DNA of 64,000 bases from Dallia pectoralis (Eukaryota; Chordata; Actinopteri; Esociformes; Umbridae). The position numbers and the translations under genes are program-made. Under the pieces are notes generated by a model that had not been told where the DNA came from, did not search any database, and was given only the letters and a program-made list of their open reading frames with translations. The DNA is taken from contig CM055736.1 of assembly GCA_029465975.1 (NCBI GenBank), positions 3,535,215 to 3,599,214 of the forward strand, in the 5' to 3' direction. Positions 60,601 to 64,000 of the stretch are shown one piece after another (the first letter of the stretch is position 1; each line of letters opens with the position of its first letter).

Positions 60601-60640
60601 AATAACCTCGATGTCTGAGTGTGGATCGTTTGTCCAGACA

Positions 60641-60956
60641 GACCAGGTTAGTTCTGCTTATCTCCCACTCCATCGTTCTCTCTCTCTGGGGTGTCTCTCT
60701 CCAGACCAGGTTAGTTCTGCGTATCTCCTACTCCATCGTTCTCTCTCTCTGGGGTGTCTCTCTCCAGACCAGGTTAGTTCTGCGTATCTCCTACTCCATC
60801 GTTCTCTCTCTCTGGGGTGTCTCTCTCCAGACCAGGTTAGTTCTGCGTATCTCCTACTCCATCGTTCTCTCTCTCTGGGGTGTCTCTCTCCAGACCAGGT
60901 TAGTTCTGCTTATCTCCCACTCCATCGTTCTCTCTCTCTGGGGTGTCTCTCTCCAG
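60641..60956. repeat. 63-bp minisatellite, 5 copies
   Basis: Units start at 60641, 60704 and 60767 and continue at 63-bp steps with GACCAGGTTAGTTCTGC and TCTCTCTCTCTGGGGTGTCT. Because 63 is a multiple of three, a 21-residue peptide repeat stays open. Confidence 0.93.
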
Positions 60957-61665
60957 GTCGTGGAGCTCCATGTCAACGATGCCCAAAGACAGGGCCACAG
61001 AGAATCCCTCAAATCGGAGATAGAGGGAGATAAAGATCGCAGCCGTCCTCACTTTTCTCCTCTCTCCGACTCTACTCAGCCTGTTAACCTGTCGATAGTG
61101 GGAGGAGGGGGGGGAGAGACGGAGGAAAGTCCCCATGAGATATGTTCAGACCGTTATCCGCCTCCGGTCTCTGCACTTCACATCGCTCTTTTCTCCGTGC
61201 CCTACCGTTTGATCCACGTTGCATAAATCTATCTCTCTAAATCCCTCGCTATACAGATGTTTACATGTCAGTCACTTACCCGACCCTCTTATCCAGAGTG
61301 ACTAGACCAATTAGGGTTAACCACCTTGTGTGAGGAAGAGAATGCAATAGAGCGAGGTGTTGAGAGAAAGAAGAAGGGCGGAAGAGGTAGAAGAAAGATA
61401 GTAATGGCATTCCACCAGGTTTCACTCCGTATTTTACTTTTAAGTAAACTGGGGTGATGTAGTTGAATAGAATAAATGACAGATCACAGCTATGGGCAAG
61501 TATGATCGTGTGTGTGTGTGTGTGTGTTTGTACAGATAACTCACATCCACCACTTGACTTTAGCACATTAATGTTTAGAGAGGCTTTCTTTTATTGCCTT
61601 CTAATAGCCTGTGGTATCATAAAAAATAACACAGGAAGTTTTCTGATTTACTGCACAGCGCTGAG

Positions 61666-61703
<38 letters not shown>

Positions 61704-62303
61704 CTTAAGCCAAACAACGGTAAACGGGTGCTACTGTGGTTAACCATTTTGTTCTGTTGCTGTATGCTTATTGAACTCCATTCTTCCTCATTTTCAAGCT
61801 GTTCACTGCAAAACACCGAGGCATGTTATTGAACGGCTTTCTTACACGGTTTTTATTCATTAATGCCGGAATCCCCAACGGAGAAACTTTTATGGATGTT
61901 TGATAGACTGCAATACGGTAGAAGGGCACCACTACACGCCTGACAGTACTGCAACCTCGGTAGGTAACACTCCACCCAGCCCCCCCCAACCCGGCTGGTC
62001 CAATAAGATGCATTACCATGACGGCACTTCCAGGTCGGACAGCCGGACTGGTTCTACCTTGGAATAGGTTCCATCGTCAATTTACGGACAAAGTGAAGAG
62101 CATTTGTTTATCCTAAATCTTCTCTAAAGACTTTGGGCCAGAATCACTAGCACAGATTAAGTCCAGTCAAAGAAGAACTCCTTTGAGATTTTCATTTTTA
62201 TCACTAGACTAGGCTTAATCTGTGTACGAAACCTGCCCCATGTACGTGGAGTTTACTGAGGTAGTCTGGTCATTAACACAGGTAGACCCTGACACAGAAA
62301 GTG
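60957..62303. other. No gene; dispersed-repeat fragment and GT runs
   Basis: A diverged copy of the GCTCTTAT...GCAATTAGG repeat is at about 61265-61335 (CTCTTATCCAGAGTGAC, CAATTAGGGTTAA). GT runs lie at about 61510-61527 and 61664-61703. The segment 60957-61060 is open and non-repetitive, but I cannot support it as an exon. Confidence 0.4.
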
Positions 62304-62632
62304 GAGACAGGCACAGGGAGACAGGCACAGGGAGACAGGCACAGGGAGACAGGCACAGGGAGACAGGCACAGGAAGACAGGCACAGGGAGACAGGCACAG
62401 GGAGAGAGGCACAGGGAGACAGGCACAGGAAGACAGGCACAGGGAGACAGGCACAGGGAGACAGGGACAGGAAGACAGGCACAGGAAGACAGGCACAGGA
62501 AGACAGGCACAGGAAGACAGGCACAGAGAGACAGGAGACAGGCACAGAGAGACAGGGAGACAGGCACAGGGAGACAGGCACAGGGAGACAGGCACAGGGA
62601 GACAGGCACAGGGAGACAGGCACAGGGAGACA
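62304..62632. repeat. 14-bp minisatellite
   Basis: About 23 units of GACAGGCACAGGGA with AGGAA, AGAGA and shortened variants. Three-frame open reading on both strands reflects the repeat. Confidence 0.95.
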
Positions 62633-62659
62633 GGAGCCTGGTTGTTATTGAATAAAGAA

Positions 62660-64000
62660 GGGTTAACCGTACTAGTGGCTGGTTGGGTTATGGTTAACCG
62701 TACTAGTGGCTGGTTGGGTTATGGTTAACCGTACTAGTGGCTGGTTGGGTTATGGTTAACCGTACTAGTGGCTGGTTGGGTTATGGTTAACCGTACTAGT
62801 GGCTGGTTGGGTTATGGTTAACCGTACTAGTGGCTGGTTGGGTTATGGTTAACCGTACTAGTGGCTGGTTGGGTTACGGTTAACCGTACTAGTGGCTGGT
62901 TGGGTTATGGTTAACCGTACTAGTGGTTGGTTGGGTTATGGTTAACCGTACTAGTGGCTGGTTGGGTTACGGTTAACCGTACTAGTGGCTGGTTGGGTTA
63001 TGGTTAACCGTACTAGTGGCTGGTTGGGTTATGGTTAACCGTACTAGTGGTTGGTTGGGTTATGGTTAACCGTACTAGTGGCTGGTTGGGTTATGGTTAA
63101 CCGTACTAGTGGCTGGTTGGGTTACGGTTAACCGTACTAGTGGCTGGTTGGGTTATGGTTAACCGTACTAGTGGCTGGTTGGGTTATGGTTAACCGTACT
63201 AGTGGCTGGTTGGGTTATGGTTAACCGTACTAGTGGCTGGTTGGGTTATGGTTAACCGTACTAGTGGCTGGTTGGGTTATGGTTAACCGTACTAGTGGCT
63301 GGTTGGGTTATGGTTAACCGTACTAGTGGCTGGTTGGGTTATGGTTAACCGTACTAGTGGCTGGTTGGGTTATGGTTAACCGTACTAGTGGCTGGTTGGG
63401 TTATGGTTAACCGTACTAATGGCTGGTTGGGTTATGGTTAACCGTACTAGTGGCTGGTTGGGTTACGGTTAACCGTACTAGTGGCTGGTTGGGTTATGGT
63501 TAACCGTACTAGTGGCTGGTTGGGTTACGGTTAACCGTACTAGTGGCTGGTTGGGTTATGGTTAACCGTACTAGTGGCTGGTTGGGTTATGGTTAACCGT
63601 ACTAGTGGCTGGTTGGGTTACGGTTAACCGTACTAGTGGCTGGTTGGGTTATGGTTAACCGTACTAGTGGTTGGTTGGGTTATGGTTAACCGTACTAGTG
63701 GCTGGTTGGGTTACGGTTAACCGTACTAGTGGCTGGTTGGGTTATGGTTAACCGTACTAGTGGCTGGTTGGGTTATGGTTAACCGTACTAGTGGTTGGTT
63801 GGGTTATGGTTAACCGTACTAGTGGCTGGTTAAGTTATGGTTAACCGTACTAGTGGCTGGTTGGGTTACGGTTAACCGTACTAGTGGCTGGTTGGGTTAT
63901 GGTTAACCGTACTAGTGGCTGGTTGGGTTATGGTTAACCGTACTAGTGGCTGGTTGGGTTATGGTTAACCGTACTAGTGGCTGGTTGGGTTATGGTTAAC
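62660..64000. repeat. 31-bp minisatellite, runs off the window
   Basis: About 43 units of GGTTAACCGTACTAGTGGCT followed by GGTTGGGTTAT. Variants are TTACGG for TTATGG and GGTTGG for GGCTGG. GGTTAACC is a perfect palindrome repeated every 31 bp. Confidence 0.96.

Noticed and set aside
60621..61226. 201-codon frame including the 63-bp repeat and following unique DNA
   Set aside because: The repeat half is open because 63 is a multiple of three. The unique half (60957-61060) has no recognisable domain or clear splice sites.
62660..64000. True telomere repeat
   Set aside because: GGGTTA occurs once per 31-bp unit and never in tandem TTAGGG form. Only a loose resemblance.

Overview
This looks like a piece of a vertebrate genome, almost certainly a teleost fish. 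The evidence is a Rex3 non-LTR retrotransposon (a conserved 20-nt stretch used for fish Rex3 surveys is present), an L2-type LINE whose tail degenerates into TTGATTGATTGA, a Tc1-like terminal repeat, two Tx1-clade L1 elements, hAT-type remnants and very abundant CA/GT microsatellites. The species cannot be named. I see no convincing exon of a resident host gene; the window reads as intergenic or intronic DNA. By my count about 35% of it is tandem repeat.

Layout: 1-378 a 42-bp minisatellite; 3238-3841 a 31/36-bp minisatellite; 4950-6085 a 44-bp minisatellite; 8036-14450 a 6.4-kb array of mixed 32- and 35-bp units; 14472-15303 a dispersed repeat with a GC-rich degenerate core; 15894-17029 exactly sixteen 71-bp units; 17291-18016 a 726-bp GT tract; 18.0-23.5 kb mostly single-copy DNA with a tRNA-derived sequence, a Tc1 end and a short dispersed element; 23.5-23.9 kb CA repeats; 23985-25302 an AT-rich array with an 80-bp higher-order period.

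25.7-37.4 kb is a GA-rich 52-bp minisatellite split by two minus-strand Tx1-clade LINEs, both sitting in (GA)n/(TC)n DNA. The first (27376-33006) is essentially full length, with ORF1 (zinc knuckle) and ORF2 (endonuclease plus reverse transcriptase). ORF2 is broken only by six frame changes, each explained by one missing base in a homopolymer. The second (33738-35968) keeps ORF1, but most of ORF2 is gone and a piece of a carbohydrate sulfotransferase (CHST14-like) gene is fused in. The result is an uninterrupted 253-codon chimeric frame. This pair is the most unusual content of the window.

37.4-42.6 kb is mostly single-copy DNA with 64-bp (two copies), 31-bp and 64-bp (ten copies) repeats. 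42648-44575 is a 5'-truncated Rex3 flanked by a 12-bp target duplication. 44963-49709 is a decayed L2 LINE, apparently inserted into the founder unit of the 49-bp minisatellite that follows (49709-50668). 52366-54827 is a DNA transposon with an 8-bp target duplication, inverted ends and decayed coding sequence. 55626-56357 is a strongly G-rich array. 57067-57634 is an internally deleted hAT relic. 58247-58955 is a dispersed repeat containing its own 9-bp array. After further short arrays, a 31-bp array (62660-64000) runs off the right edge.

The annotation rests on reading the sequence and remembered family features. No database search or dot plot was run. Several computed reading frames in this window begin at TTG or GTG; for a eukaryote I count only ATG starts or call the region an open frame.
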